64,000 nucleotides of DNA, taken from Bradyrhizobium sp. WSM1743. Lineage in GTDB: Bacteria > Pseudomonadota > Alphaproteobacteria > Rhizobiales > Xanthobacteraceae. Numbering within the stretch: the first letter of the stretch is position 1; the number at the start of each line of letters is the position of its first letter. The notes beneath the pieces are model-generated. The model searched no databases. It was given only the letters and a program-made list of their open reading frames with translations, and had not been told where the DNA came from. This document shows, one piece after another, positions 8,762 to 18,287 of this stretch. The stretch spans positions 62,001 to 126,000 of the forward strand of contig NZ_AXAZ01000002.1 in the NCBI RefSeq assembly GCF_000473065.1, in the 5' to 3' direction. The position numbers and the translations under genes are program-made.

Positions 8762-9618
8762 GTGGAAGCAACGGCCGATCCGCTCGATGCCATGCTGGCG
8801 CGATCGCAGCTCTCCGGCATCCGCGATCAGCTCGACAGCCTGCTCGACGAGGCGGCGCGCGCGAACCTGTCGGTGCGTGAGACGCTGATCCTGCTGTGCG
8901 AGCGCGAGATCGCCCGCAAGGATCATCGCCGCATCGAGATGGCGCTGAAGCTCGCACACTTCCCTGCCGTGAAGGAGCTGGCGGGCTTCGACTTCGAGGC
9001 GCAGCCGTCGATTGATCCAAAGCAGATCCGCGACCTGGCCGCGTCACGTTGGATCGCCAACGGCGAGAACGTGCTGCTGCTCGGACCGCCGGGACGTCGG
9101 TAAGACGCATCTGTCGATCGCGCTCGGGCGCGAGGCGATCCTGGCCGGGTACACGGTGCAGTTCACCACCGCGACGACGCTGGTCGCGGGCCTTGCCAAG
9201 GCGCATGGCGAACGGCGTCTGGACGAGAAACTTCTCGCGCTCTCGAAGCCAAAGCTACTGATAGTCGACGAGCTCGGCTACCTGCCGCTGGAACCTGACA
9301 CGGTTCTTCCAACTGGTCAGCCGGCGCTACGAAACTGGCGCCATGCTGATCACCTCGAACCGCAGTGTTGCCGAATGGGGCACCGTGTTCGCCGATCCCG
9401 TGCTCGCCACCGCGATCCTCGACCGGCTCTTGCACCACAGCCACGTGCTGACGATCCGCGGCGACAGTTACCGGCTCCGCGTCGAGCGCAAGAGCGGCCT
9501 CCAGCCGCCGCCCGCCGGTGACGGCGCTCCGGTCGGCTCCGCCTCCCTCCGGCCGTCACCGTCGGAAACAACCTTCAACCGAGATCATGACCCAGATGGT
9601 GGGGGCAGTTCTTCATGA
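8762..9618 (+). pseudogene. IstB helper ATPase of the IS21 element, frameshifted
   Basis: The AAA+ helper is recognisable. The N-terminal part ends L-L-L-G-P-P-G at the Walker A. It then continues in another frame with V-G-K-T-H-L-S-I-A-L-G and the Walker B L-L-I-V-D-E-L-G-Y-L. After a third shift near 9300 it reads G-A-M-L-I-T-S-N-R-S-V-A-E-W. The two shifts cut the ATPase core, so it is inactive. Confidence 0.8.
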
Positions 9619-9648
9619 CGCAAAGGGGACAGTTCCGGATGGTGTTCG

Positions 9649-9657
9649 ACGCACGCG
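9649..9657. repeat. Right copy of 9-bp direct repeat flanking the IS21 element
   Basis: Identical to 7362-7370. It is consistent with a target duplication at the long end of the range for IS21 elements. Confidence 0.7.
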
Positions 9658-9845
9658 GGGTCGGTCAAGCAAAAGAAGAGATCGCAGATACCATCCAACG
9701 GGTCCTCCTCGCATTCAGGATATGATGTATCGGCTACCTGTACCTTGGCTTCGACCGGTTGCGCGGCAACTTCAGCGACAAAAGTCGGTACCGCCGCCGT
9801 CGCAAGCGCGACGACACTCGCAGCTACAAACAGCAATTTTTTCAT
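9649..9845 (-). pseudogene. Small secreted cysteine-containing peptide gene split by IS21 (5' part)
   Basis: The - strand encodes a clean Sec signal peptide (M-K-K-L-L-F-V-A-A-S-V-V-A-L-A-T). The mature region follows with cysteines spaced C-E-E-D-P-L-D-G-I-C-D-L-F-F-C-L-T-D-P-A-C. The IS21 element interrupts it right after this cluster. Joining it to 7313-7370 gives an 81-residue product with four cysteines and a basic tail (K-P-D-G-K-Q-T-K-R). In the present sequence the frame runs on into the element and stops at 9585. No homologue is recognised; an exported small protein with two possible disulfides is the visible character. Confidence 0.7.
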
Positions 9846-10353
9846 TCGAGAGTCCTTCTTGTATAGGCCCAGCCGTCCTCTAAGATCTATATGACGACCC
9901 CGCGATGGTAAAATTGATTTTCGTGATTGGTTCTATCTACGGAATGAATAAGTTTGAACATCTCCGCGGGCTTAATTGAGCCGCGAAGAACAAGCGAAGC
10001 CGTTTGTGGTCCGCCCTCTCTCCGGCTCAACGTCGTCCGCGCATTTCCCGGAGCACTCGCATACTGCGCATTGTACCCCGGACTTCGCTTGCGCGCTGGG
10101 ACGCAGTGAATTGCACGGGTTCGAGAACGAAGTGCGCACCCAAGGCCCCTGCGGCACCCTCCGGACGAGATGGACAAGCGAGTTATTGATGGCCGAGAAG
10201 GACTACGGCGGCTTTGTTCGGCTGAGCTCTAGGCCAAGCCGCAAGGCTTCGACCGCCCCGAGCACGTGGTGACACTGCGGGACCGGGAGGGTAGCGGCTT
10301 TGCGGACTATCTCGCCCGATTGAACCTCACACTGCCGCAAGACGACCAGCTCA
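9846..10353. other. Stretch without a supported gene
   Basis: A coding-like + strand segment around 10240-10380 (H-V-V-T-L-R-D-R-E-G-S-G-F-A-D-Y-L) lacks a start and is not recognised. It may be a gene remnant. No RNA gene or repeat is seen. Confidence 0.35.
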
Positions 10354-12062
10354 CTAGATTCCCAGTCGAGCCATCTGCTCCGCATCGGGAAGGAGGGGCC
10401 ACGGGTAACGACCGTCCGCGGTACTCAACAAGGACCTACAGAACGCAGGGGTGAGCTTGCCGCGGTGGATCACGACATTCTCGTGGCGCTCGGCGGCTCG
10501 AGCGCTCTGCCAGTGCTGATTGTAGCCGCGCTGTTCGTCGGACTTCACGTGGCAAGCGGCGAATTCGCGATCGCCCAGCATTGCCAATTGCCAGGCATGT
10601 ACCGGCCGCTTGGTATGGATGTGCACCCACATCGGCCTTGGCGTCGCACCACTGCTCAGCGCCATGGGCTGCAGCTTGATTTCGAACAGCGTCCCTGGCT
10701 CTCCCTTCAAGGCGCGAGGTGGATCCACTGACGCCAGTTCCCCCGCTTCCCGTAACTGTACAAGGTAGTTTTGCGATGGAAACGCATAGCTCTTCATGCA
10801 ATCGCTCGTGATTGCTGCCTTTCGCGCGTTGAATGAGTTTGCTTGCCCCTGAACCTCGGACCGCATCCTTTGGAGCCGAACTATCTTTTCGTGCACTTCG
10901 GGCACCTGCGCAGCCGTGAGCAGGCCCCGTCGTCGAGGCTCCTCCAGCGCGGCTACACAGGCCTTAATCTCGGAGGACTGCGTCTGCAAGCGCTTGATCA
11001 CGCGATTCAAGACGTATTCGGCGTCCTCGGGCTTCATCTGCCGCGCTTGCGAGGCGGCGCTTTGCTGAGCCGGCAGATCGAACTGCAGCAGCTCGTCCAA
11101 TCTCTCAAGTAATCCCGGCAGTGCTTTCCTAGAGGGCGGAGCCTGCCACATCTGGAGGTGATCGGTCGCAGAGGATGACGCTGCTGCCTCCTCCGCCGTG
11201 GCGAGTTTCTTTGTACCGAGATCCGAGAGCACAATGACCTTGCCACTCGCGGCCCTGGCGGCACCGGGCCTGACGAGCTGCGGCGCCCGCTCTCGTCCAT
11301 CAGGACGGCTCGCACGTCTGGTGCTAACGTGCTCGCTTGCGACTCAATCAAGAGCTGCGCGAGAGCGATCCGCGATTGCAGATACATACACTTGGTATTG
11401 AGCGCCCAGCCCGTATTGAGCCTGAGTTGGGCCTCTTCCGCCTCGCGCATCTCGGGCGTGCTGCTCGGCAAGTTGGCAGTAGCCGCACAGACTGACTGCA
11501 TCCGCTCGAAGCGCAACGCCTTTTTTCCCCACCACTCCATGCAGGCAGCATACTGGTTCGCGACGCCCGCAACGACGCGGCTGAGCTGGTCGGGCGTAGC
11601 GGTGTCTTTGACATTGTCGAGCAGGGCTTCTGCTTGCTTTCTCCTGTTCTCAAGTGGGTAAAGAATCTGGGTGGCCAATTTGTTACATTGGCTGCCCGCA
11701 TCCAGCGTGTCATCGCGGAGCCGGCGAGCCTGATCGTCGGGCAGGATACGACGCGCCAAACTGGCAGGCAGATTCGCGTAATACTCCAGAACTGTTGAGC
11801 CTGCTTCGACCACTCGATCAATCAGCTCTTGCGCCTGTTGCAAGTTGCAGGGTTGCGTGGCCGCTCGACGGCAAGTTTCAAACTTCTCAAGCAGGCTGTC
11901 CATATTTCGCTTTGCTGCCTTGATCTCGTTGCGCGTTGGCGCCGCCACATCTGAAGCCGCGGTTCTGTCTTGAGGCCCAGAGCGCATCCGCTCCACGACG
12001 GCATCAAAGGATTGACCGCGTTCCCCAGGGAGGAGACCAGGCTCCAGGCTCGAACGGCTCAA
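10354..12062 (-). pseudogene. tts-box-linked type III effector-like gene, frameshifted (possible XopP/HLK family)
   Basis: Two - strand frames together form one protein of about 570 residues: 12062 down to about 11280, then about 11290 down to 10354. It is helical, soluble and lacks a signal peptide. The C-terminal part has M-W-V-H-I-H-T-K-R-P-V, A-A-C-H-V-K-S-D-E-Q and V-V-I-H-R-G-K-L, which recall the HLK-motif end of XopP/RipH effectors; this is from memory and weak. A tts box lies about 95 nt upstream of the first possible start. That start is a TTG at 12062; the first ATG is at 11987. The frameshift near 11290 (plus or minus 40) makes it a pseudogene unless it is a sequencing error. Confidence 0.55.
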
Positions 12063-12152
12063 TTCCCCGGTGCTGTCCGCTCCCGCCGCCTCTACCTGTG
12101 ATCGATCAGCTCGGCCAATACCTTCCGAATTGTCGAGAGTGTGCAGCCTGTC

Positions 12153-12186
12153 TGGATAGGCCGCCTAGCTGACGACTAGCTGACCA
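12153..12186 (-). promoter_or_regulatory. tts box upstream of the effector-like gene
   Basis: On the - strand it reads GTCAGCTAGTCGTCAGCT, then CCTAT at the same spacing as in the other tts boxes of this window. TtsI binding is expected. It points at the frameshifted effector-like gene. Confidence 0.75.
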
Positions 12187-12684
12187 AGAGCATTCATCCG
12201 GATGCACAAGAAAGAAGATGTCACCTTGAGTTCCACTTCCATCGCAGCTCCTCGTGTTACTGAACTAGCCGCATCGGTGTCGATGTGATCAGCTGAGACG
12301 TGGCCGGGGCCCGACTACCTGCCCGCGAGATGATCCCGCCCCAATGTCCTGCCTCTATGCAAGCGAACTGGGCCAAGTCATCCCAAACGCTGCAGAGCAG
12401 CCAGGAGACCGCTCGCCTCCTAACGCTGAATTGTGGTCAGGCAGAAATGGCCAGCGTATATCGATTGGCAGACCTACGACCGCTGGACTCGTCCGCTATC
12501 GGTAAGGAGACTTCGACCGAAGAGGTTACTAATCCAGCCACCATACACCCGTTGTGACGAGACGCTGAACGCCGATCAGAAACAACATTTTTCCCCATGG
12601 AATCGAGCAAAATCGACGTCGCCCAAGTGCGCTTCAAACTACATCTCGCCAAGGCCGGGCTCCACCCAGGCCGTCGGATCAACC
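12187..12684. other. Stretch without a supported gene
   Basis: Overlapping open frames on both strands have no start signal or recognisable domain. Confidence 0.35.
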
Positions 12685-13038
12685 TCATAGAAAAATGGCA
12701 GCGAGCGTACCAATCGCGCCGAACATCAGCCCTATCAGCGAACCGGCTGTCGGCACGTCTCTAAAGAGCAGAAGGGTGAGTATCGGTTCCACTACCAGAA
12801 TAGCTCCCACCGATATCGCGACAATGATCCAGATATTCTTCAGATGCATATAGCCCAGCGCGTATCCGAACACGAGGAGGATGCCACCGAACGATATCAG
12901 GAAAACCATCGGCAACAGCATTGCCAGATCACCGCCGGCCTTTCCAAATTGCCGTGATGCAATCAACTCGGCGAATATCGAAAGCGCTTCTCCAAGGAAA
13001 ATCGCTGCCACCGCTACAATCTTCAACATCAAGTTCAT
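12685..13038 (-). CDS. Small four-helix membrane transporter (SMR/EamA-half-like)
   Basis: This 117-residue protein has four strongly hydrophobic helices (about residues 4-25, 38-60, 68-86 and 93-116). Its length and layout match small multidrug resistance or half-EamA transporters, which act as dimers in the inner membrane. A Glu in the first helix (E17, in L-G-E-A-L-S) sits near the position of the essential SMR glutamate. It lies about 220 bp downstream of the cytochrome P450 on the same strand, so export of a product made by that enzyme is conceivable. Substrate unknown. Confidence 0.6.
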   Translation of the reverse strand: MNLMLKIVAVAAIFLGEALSIFAELIASRQFGKAGGDLAMLLPMVFLISFGGILLVFGYALGYMHLKNIWIIVAISVGAILVVEPILTLLLFRDVPTAGSLIGLMFGAIGTLAAIFL

Positions 13039-13259
13039 CGGCCTCTACGGTTCCAGCCATCCAAGGCAGCCAGGAGAGTCCGCGCGCCACACTATCGCTC
13101 CTCACGGACACTTCAAACATCTGCCCGACTGATGACTAGATCCCGACATGCAGCAACTGTTTCGCGTCGATGGAACGATCTTCGCTGCTTCAGAAGCGAA
13201 GATGGTAGGACGAGCCCAAGCCAGCCGCGTGCCGGCTGCCAGACCGGCGCGATCAGGGC

Positions 13260-14501
13260 TTAGGCTGCAATCCGCGCGGGGAGAGCGGAATAGCCGTGCA
13301 CGAAGTTGGACGCAATTCGCTCGGGTTCGCCGACAACCTTGACCTCCAGTCCCGCACCCAAAATCTCTTCCCAGAGGACTCTCAACTGCAGTTCCGCAAG
13401 ATGTCGACCAAGACAGCGATGGATGCCGAAACCGAACGAGAGATGCTGCCGCACATTCTTGCGGTCGATGACGAAACTGTTGGCGTTCTCAATGATCTCT
13501 TCGTCCCGGTTGCCGGAGATGTACCACATGACGACCTTGTCGCCCTTCCTGATCTGTTTCCCACCTACGATGCTATCCGTCGCGGCGGTGCGGCGCATAT
13601 GTGCGATCGGCGTTTGGTATCGAATAATCTCGGACACGGCGCTCGAGACCAGCTTGGGATTCTCGGTTAGTTTTCGCAGTTCGGAGGGATACTGACTCAT
13701 GAACAGGAGACCGCCGGTAATCGAGTTGCGCGTGGTGTCATTCCCCCCAACGATCAGCAAAATCAGATTCCCGAGAAACTCACTCGGTTTCATATGGCGT
13801 GTGGCGGGCGAGTGCGCCATCAAGGAAATCAGGTCAAGGCGCGGCTCGGTATTGATGCGCTCGTTCCAAAGTCGGGTGAAATAGTCCAGGCACTCGGACA
13901 AGATTGTGTTTCGCTTATCCCAGCTGTCGATTTCATGTCCTGCTTTCGGAGTTCCAACAGCTACGTCCGACCAATAGGTCAGGAGTCGCCGATCCTCAAA
14001 TGGAAAGTCGAACAACGTGGCGAGCATCTGCGTCGTCAACTCGATGGAGACCATCTCCACCCAATTGAAGGCATCATTGCGCGGCAAGCCGTCTAGAATC
14101 GCCCTGACCCGAGAGCGGATCAAGCTTTCGAGTTTCGTCAGGTTTTCCGGTCCGACTATCGGACTCACGGTATTGCGCTGCTCGGCGTGCTGGGGAGGTC
14201 CCATCTTGATGAAACTGTGGGTCCAGTGCTCCACAGGCACGTCGACAATAGTGACACCTTGCTCTGACGAGAATGCCTTGTGGTTTGTATCTACCGCTAC
14301 GATATCCCGGTATTTCGTCAGGGACCAATATGGGCCATAAGGGCTTTCTTGACAGTAGTGAACGGGATCTTCCCTTCGTAACCGCTCGAAGCAACCCCAT
14401 ATGCTGTCGTCTTGAAAGCGCTTGGGCTCGCTTACATCGAGATTGCTTAGCGGGATAACACACGCGTCGTCAGCTCTACAATCTTCCAATCGCCTTTTCA
14501 T
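13260..14501 (-). CDS. Cytochrome P450
   Basis: This 413-residue soluble bacterial P450 has all key motifs. The I-helix G-G-N-D-T-T is at 252-257, the ExxR motif E-I-I-R at 291-294, and the heme loop F-G-F-G-I-H-R-C-L-G around Cys363. R-R-T-A after the ExxR segment resembles terpene/steroid-type bacterial P450s. It does not look like one of the tightly packed gibberellin-operon P450s of rhizobia, because none of those partner genes is nearby. GGAG lies 5 nt before the ATG at 14501. No ferredoxin gene is adjacent, so redox partners must come from elsewhere. Downstream neighbour is a small transporter; upstream are PanC-like and pentapeptide genes on the same strand. Confidence 0.92.
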   Translation of the reverse strand: MKRRLEDCRADDACVIPLSNLDVSEPKRFQDDSIWGCFERLRREDPVHYCQESPYGPYWSLTKYRDIVAVDTNHKAFSSEQGVTIVDVPVEHWTHSFIKMGPPQHAEQRNTVSPIVGPENLTKLESLIRSRVRAILDGLPRNDAFNWVEMVSIELTTQMLATLFDFPFEDRRLLTYWSDVAVGTPKAGHEIDSWDKRNTILSECLDYFTRLWNERINTEPRLDLISLMAHSPATRHMKPSEFLGNLILLIVGGNDTTRNSITGGLLFMSQYPSELRKLTENPKLVSSAVSEIIRYQTPIAHMRRTAATDSIVGGKQIRKGDKVVMWYISGNRDEEIIENANSFVIDRKNVRQHLSFGFGIHRCLGRHLAELQLRVLWEEILGAGLEVKVVGEPERIASNFVHGYSALPARIAA

Positions 14502-14832
14502 TTCGTCTCCGCAGATTCTGCTCTCGAGAGCTTACGGATCCAAGGTCGCGATTCACCGTTTCGAGCTGCCGTAGCGTTTGGCTGCGACGGGCTGCTCAAG
14601 CAGAGTATCTCAAAGTGCGGCTAGCCGACCCTACCATATCGGGCTGTCCGGATCGGATTGACTTTTCAAGTCGATCTACTCAGTGGATCGAGAGAGCTTC
14701 ACCGCTGGTGGGACGGTGGCTGTGCGCTGGAGGCAGCGTAAAGCCGAATGCACAGTCATAAGGTAGCCCCTGCGTCCAGGCGCGGCCGGAGTGGCTACTT
14801 TTGTCAAAATCACGACATGCATAATCGTCTGG

Positions 14833-15714
14833 CTAGGACTTTTCAGGCAGATCGATCCAGACATCCGGAGGACCATTCAGGAGTGTATCCTGATCCGGAA
14901 CATAGATACTATCGAAGACCCTGAGGCCATGAGCCGTTGCTGCTGCAACAATTATGAAAGGGAGCTGGACCTGCTCCAGGTCTTCGAAGCTATCAGCGCC
15001 AACAATGCGAACAAAATCGAGTTTAAACTGTCGGAACGCTATTTGAGATGTAGCCGACGCGACAAGATCCTTCACGCTCGACGCTCCTTGGGCGATCTCT
15101 TTCCTCGAATGGTTGAGTGCCGTGAAGAGACACGAAAGCTCATCGAGTTCGGATCGGCTAAATCGTCGCAAGCGCGACGAAATGGGCACTCCGTTCCTGT
15201 ATCTCACGGTCGGTACAAATCGTATCTCACAATCAAGAAGCAAGTCTGCGACAGCGCGCTTCACCAGGATCGCCTGACCGATATCCTTGAGACCGAAGTA
15301 GCTGCGAGTTGGTCGCGCATAACAAATCCAGCGGATTGCCCCCGTAACGGCTTCCTTCAAGTACGCCTCAGGCCCATCTAAACGCAAATGATAGTCGCCT
15401 TGCGATACGAACGTTCGATAGCCAGGCGGGAACATTTCGGTGTCGTTCGAGGAAATCACGGCGGTTGCTCCCGCACGTAGGGCAAATCCAATATCAGCGT
15501 CCAAATCGAAATCGTAGCTCCCGCCCGGTCTAAGCTGGGTCTTGTTCGGGTAGACTGTGACAATCGCGACGTCATTCTCCGATGCCGCTCTTCTGATCAG
15601 TTCTGCATGCCCAAGATGCAGCGCGCCCAGAGTGTGTACCGTCCCAATAGTCTGACCTGTTCTCGCCACCTCACGGATGAACGCTTTGCCTGTGGAAAGA
15701 CATCCCAGATGCAT
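14833..15714 (-). CDS. PanC-like pantoate--beta-alanine ligase paralogue
   Basis: This 293-residue protein has the PanC nucleotidyltransferase layout. It has T-V-H-T-L-G-A-L-H-L-G-H (about 25-36, the HxGH motif), Y-F-G-L-K-D-I-G-Q (139-147, where PanC has F-G-x-K-D) and V-P-I-S-S-R-L-R-R-F-S (about 176-186, the KMSKS-like loop). Canonical PanC condenses pantoate and beta-alanine with ATP to make pantothenate. Several usually constant residues differ (P-T-M-G becomes V-H-T-L-G, and the loop has L-R-R for N-x-Y), so the substrate may have changed. ATG at 15714 has GGAG 8 nt upstream. No panB or panD is adjacent; P450 and pentapeptide genes flank it. Confidence 0.8.
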   Translation of the reverse strand: MHLGCLSTGKAFIREVARTGQTIGTVHTLGALHLGHAELIRRAASENDVAIVTVYPNKTQLRPGGSYDFDLDADIGFALRAGATAVISSNDTEMFPPGYRTFVSQGDYHLRLDGPEAYLKEAVTGAIRWICYARPTRSYFGLKDIGQAILVKRAVADLLLDCEIRFVPTVRYRNGVPISSRLRRFSRSELDELSCLFTALNHSRKEIAQGASSVKDLVASATSQIAFRQFKLDFVRIVGADSFEDLEQVQLPFIIVAAATAHGLRVFDSIYVPDQDTLLNGPPDVWIDLPEKS

Positions 15715-15911
15715 TTTCTTGACTCCAGTATGTTGGACGCCGAAAGAGTAGTCTGATCGGTCGGATCGCAGAAGGTCGGCCCTGGGTGTCGTATTGGCGG
15801 CGCACGCCAACGAGCCCCAAAGAGCTTTAACGCCCGCTCACAGTTCGGACCACCGCACCAAGCTGCTCTAAGCTCACGGGCAATCCCTTCTATTTTGCGT
15901 TTCCAAAGCAG

Positions 15912-17393
15912 TCAGGTTGACCCTTCTCGACCACGTCTGATCAACGATGAGAATTCAGCCAGATAGCTTGATGGCTCGCGCGGCTGATCACCCTTCAAAG
16001 CGGTCTGCAGTCCCGGACATCGGTCTGCAAAGAACGGTGGCTCGAATGTGGTTATCTTGGCGCCCGAGAAGTCGACCTTTACGAAGCTCGCCTGGAATGG
16101 CGATATCCCACTCAGATTCGCGTCGCGCAACGACGATTGGTTCATGCGAACGTAGGCGATGCGCGTTGCCTCAAGGTTGATGTCGGCCATTCCCGCGGCG
16201 AGATATGCCTGAACGAGATTGGATCCTTCGAGATTTGCGTGATTCAATGCCATTGATTGCGGGGGATCACCGGTCATCATCGACCTGTAGAGGTAAGCCT
16301 GGGATAAGTCTGCATGTTCAAGATCGCAGTCGCGCACAAAGGCACAGCGGCCACGAAAGCCCGTCAATTTGCAGGCTCGCATTGTGCTCTCTGTAATCGA
16401 AATGCTTTCGCCTGATGCCCGAGACAGGTCCGCTCCATCGAGCTGACAGGAATGAATAGAGGCACCGTCCAACACAGCACCGATTAGGTTCGCGTTGGAC
16501 AAGCTTACGGACAGCAGCCGCGCCTTCGTCAAGTCTGCTTGCTCAAGCTCCGCACTTGAAAGATTTGACAGGTGAACATCGGCAAATGGAGCGCTCAGGG
16601 CTCTCGCTGTAATGCGACCGCTCACCTTTGAGAGTCTCAGATACGGAAGATGAGCGCCTTCTAGGGCAAGACCGTCGACTGATGTGGGACGCACGATCGA
16701 TAAACAGTCCCCCTTTGACTGGAAGAACGAGCAAGCCGCCAGATGCGCCTTCGTGATCGTGACTTGGCTCAGCTTGGCGAAGCGGAAGGAAGCGGAAGGA
16801 AGGAAGCATTCATTGATGGTAGACCCCTGTAATTCCGCGCCATCAAATACAGCATCACTCGCGTCGCACTGGTAAACGAGAAGTCCGCTGAGCATCGCGT
16901 TGTCAAAGCGTGTCCTTTTCATGCTGCAACCGTGAAACAGACTGCCGGTTGCATCAATGACACTGCGCAGACTGGCATCATCGAAATTGCAGACCTGCGC
17001 TGCAATCGCGTGCATATACGCAAAATCGAGCTTGGCCCCGCGGAAACTTGCCCTCTCTAGCCCTGGACAGATAAGGTTCGCCCCAGAGAGGTCTGCCCGA
17101 TCCAACTTTGCTCCGTAGAGCTGCGCACGATTGAGAGTACAGCGCCGCAACGGGAAATCTGACAGGTCGTGACCGTTAAAGTTCTCGGAGGATAGCTGCA
17201 AACCAATCCCAGTCCTTCTGATCGCCTCCTCGGTTCGGCTCCCGACAGCGGCCACCGCGCGCAGCCGATCGGGAGCTCTGCTCCAGTACCGAACAAACTC
17301 GCCATCTGATGACAGTTTGTTTTTCGACTCTGACCAGTGCTCTGCCCCTTCATGCGCGGTGCACTCGCTATCAGCACCGATTGTTTGCGACAT
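15912..17393 (-). CDS. Large pentapeptide-repeat protein
   Basis: This 493-residue protein is built largely of A(D/N)Lxx pentapeptide repeats from about residue 75 to 445 (for example L-D-R-A-D-L-S-G-A-N-L, F-D-G-A-E-L-Q-G-S, A-N-L-E-G-S-N-L-V-Q-A). These predict a long right-handed beta-helix. The N-terminal 70 residues and the last 40 are non-repeat. No signal peptide, transmembrane helix or fused kinase is visible. Pentapeptide proteins can mimic DNA (gyrase protection) or act as scaffolds, but the sequence gives no specific role. It is next to the PanC-like gene on the same strand, about 200 bp upstream. Confidence 0.85.
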   Translation of the reverse strand: MSQTIGADSECTAHEGAEHWSESKNKLSSDGEFVRYWSRAPDRLRAVAAVGSRTEEAIRRTGIGLQLSSENFNGHDLSDFPLRRCTLNRAQLYGAKLDRADLSGANLICPGLERASFRGAKLDFAYMHAIAAQVCNFDDASLRSVIDATGSLFHGCSMKRTRFDNAMLSGLLVYQCDASDAVFDGAELQGSTINECFLPSASFRFAKLSQVTITKAHLAACSFFQSKGDCLSIVRPTSVDGLALEGAHLPYLRLSKVSGRITARALSAPFADVHLSNLSSAELEQADLTKARLLSVSLSNANLIGAVLDGASIHSCQLDGADLSRASGESISITESTMRACKLTGFRGRCAFVRDCDLEHADLSQAYLYRSMMTGDPPQSMALNHANLEGSNLVQAYLAAGMADINLEATRIAYVRMNQSSLRDANLSGISPFQASFVKVDFSGAKITTFEPPFFADRCPGLQTALKGDQPREPSSYLAEFSSLIRRGREGST

Positions 17394-17824
17394 GTCGACG
17401 ATTCCGTATTGCCCGGATTACGAGGGGTCTGTTATTGACCTCTTTTTGCGCGTCATTGGAGTTACGCCATGCGACTTGTGGCGAACTCGTCGGCGAAATG
17501 GCGACAAGATGCATCGATGAGGCACCTATTGTGTCGGTGGCCTCCGCAGCCAGCACGCTTGAGCCCGTCAGCCGAATTCTCGTCATGCGCCCCCACTGCC
17601 GCTCGCTGCGATTGTTCACGGAGACCGGCCACGCTGGCAACGCAACGGTCGTTTGACAGTGACGATATGTCCAGAAGTTGCGATTTGCCTCGTGGGCTCT
17701 CGCAGGAAAATCCACATCGCTCTCCATCAAAGTGAATGCGAAAAATTCAACGTCTTGCTTCCATTCAATGGACCACGGCTTGCGGTCAGAAAGGTGATCG
17801 TTCATCTAGGGCTGCACTCAGCCC

Positions 17825-17960
17825 TTACTCGGCATTACCTCATTTTCGATAGCAATGACCGTGCCAGCCGCATCAGTCGCAATTAAGGGCTGAATAGGCG
17901 TCATGAAATCGATATTGACGCCGAATGTTTTGAACCTGACAAACACGGTCTCATTGTCAG
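17825..17960 (-). pseudogene. VOC/glyoxalase-like C-terminal remnant
   Basis: A - strand frame reads E-T-V-F-V-R-F-K-T-F-G-V-N-I, then P-L-I-A-T-D-A-A-G-T-V-I-A-I-E and a stop. This resembles the last beta-alpha-beta unit of a vicinal-oxygen-chelate domain. No start or N-terminal half is seen. The rest of 17394-18287 holds no supported gene. Confidence 0.35.
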
Positions 17961-18287
17961 AGACCGCACCATGTTCGCAAGGCTATCGTGAAAGCGAAAA
18001 TTCCGAGCTCGTTTGCGCGCAGAGCAAGAGCCGCGTGTCCTTGCGGGCACCAATCGATGACTTGCAATCTGACACTTGCGGATCGCCGACCTCACAGTTA
18101 GCGACTGTTCGAACTCGGCTAGCCCTGCTCCGCGCGCCCGCCGGTCCATCTAATGGGAACCCGTGCCACAGCTGTCCTGGTCGAGCGATGAATGAGCGCG
18201 CAATTGTCGCCAAATCGGCGCGCAAGGCGAATACCCACGCGATCGGAGACAGACATTTTTATGATAAAGGATCGAATTCGAAGGCAT

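Larger units (their letters stand above)
7371..9648 (+). mobile_element. Decayed IS21-family element
   Basis: The element carries istA then istB in tandem on the + strand. Its ends show the multiple inverted sub-repeats typical of the family. On the left, AACTGCCCCC and GAATTGCCCCC lie near 7388-7412; on the right, GGGGGCAGTTC and GGGGACAGTTCC lie near 9601-9636, in inverted order. The exact ends are set by the 9-bp direct repeat outside and could be off by a few bases. Both genes carry several frameshifts, so the element cannot transpose by itself. Confidence 0.8.
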
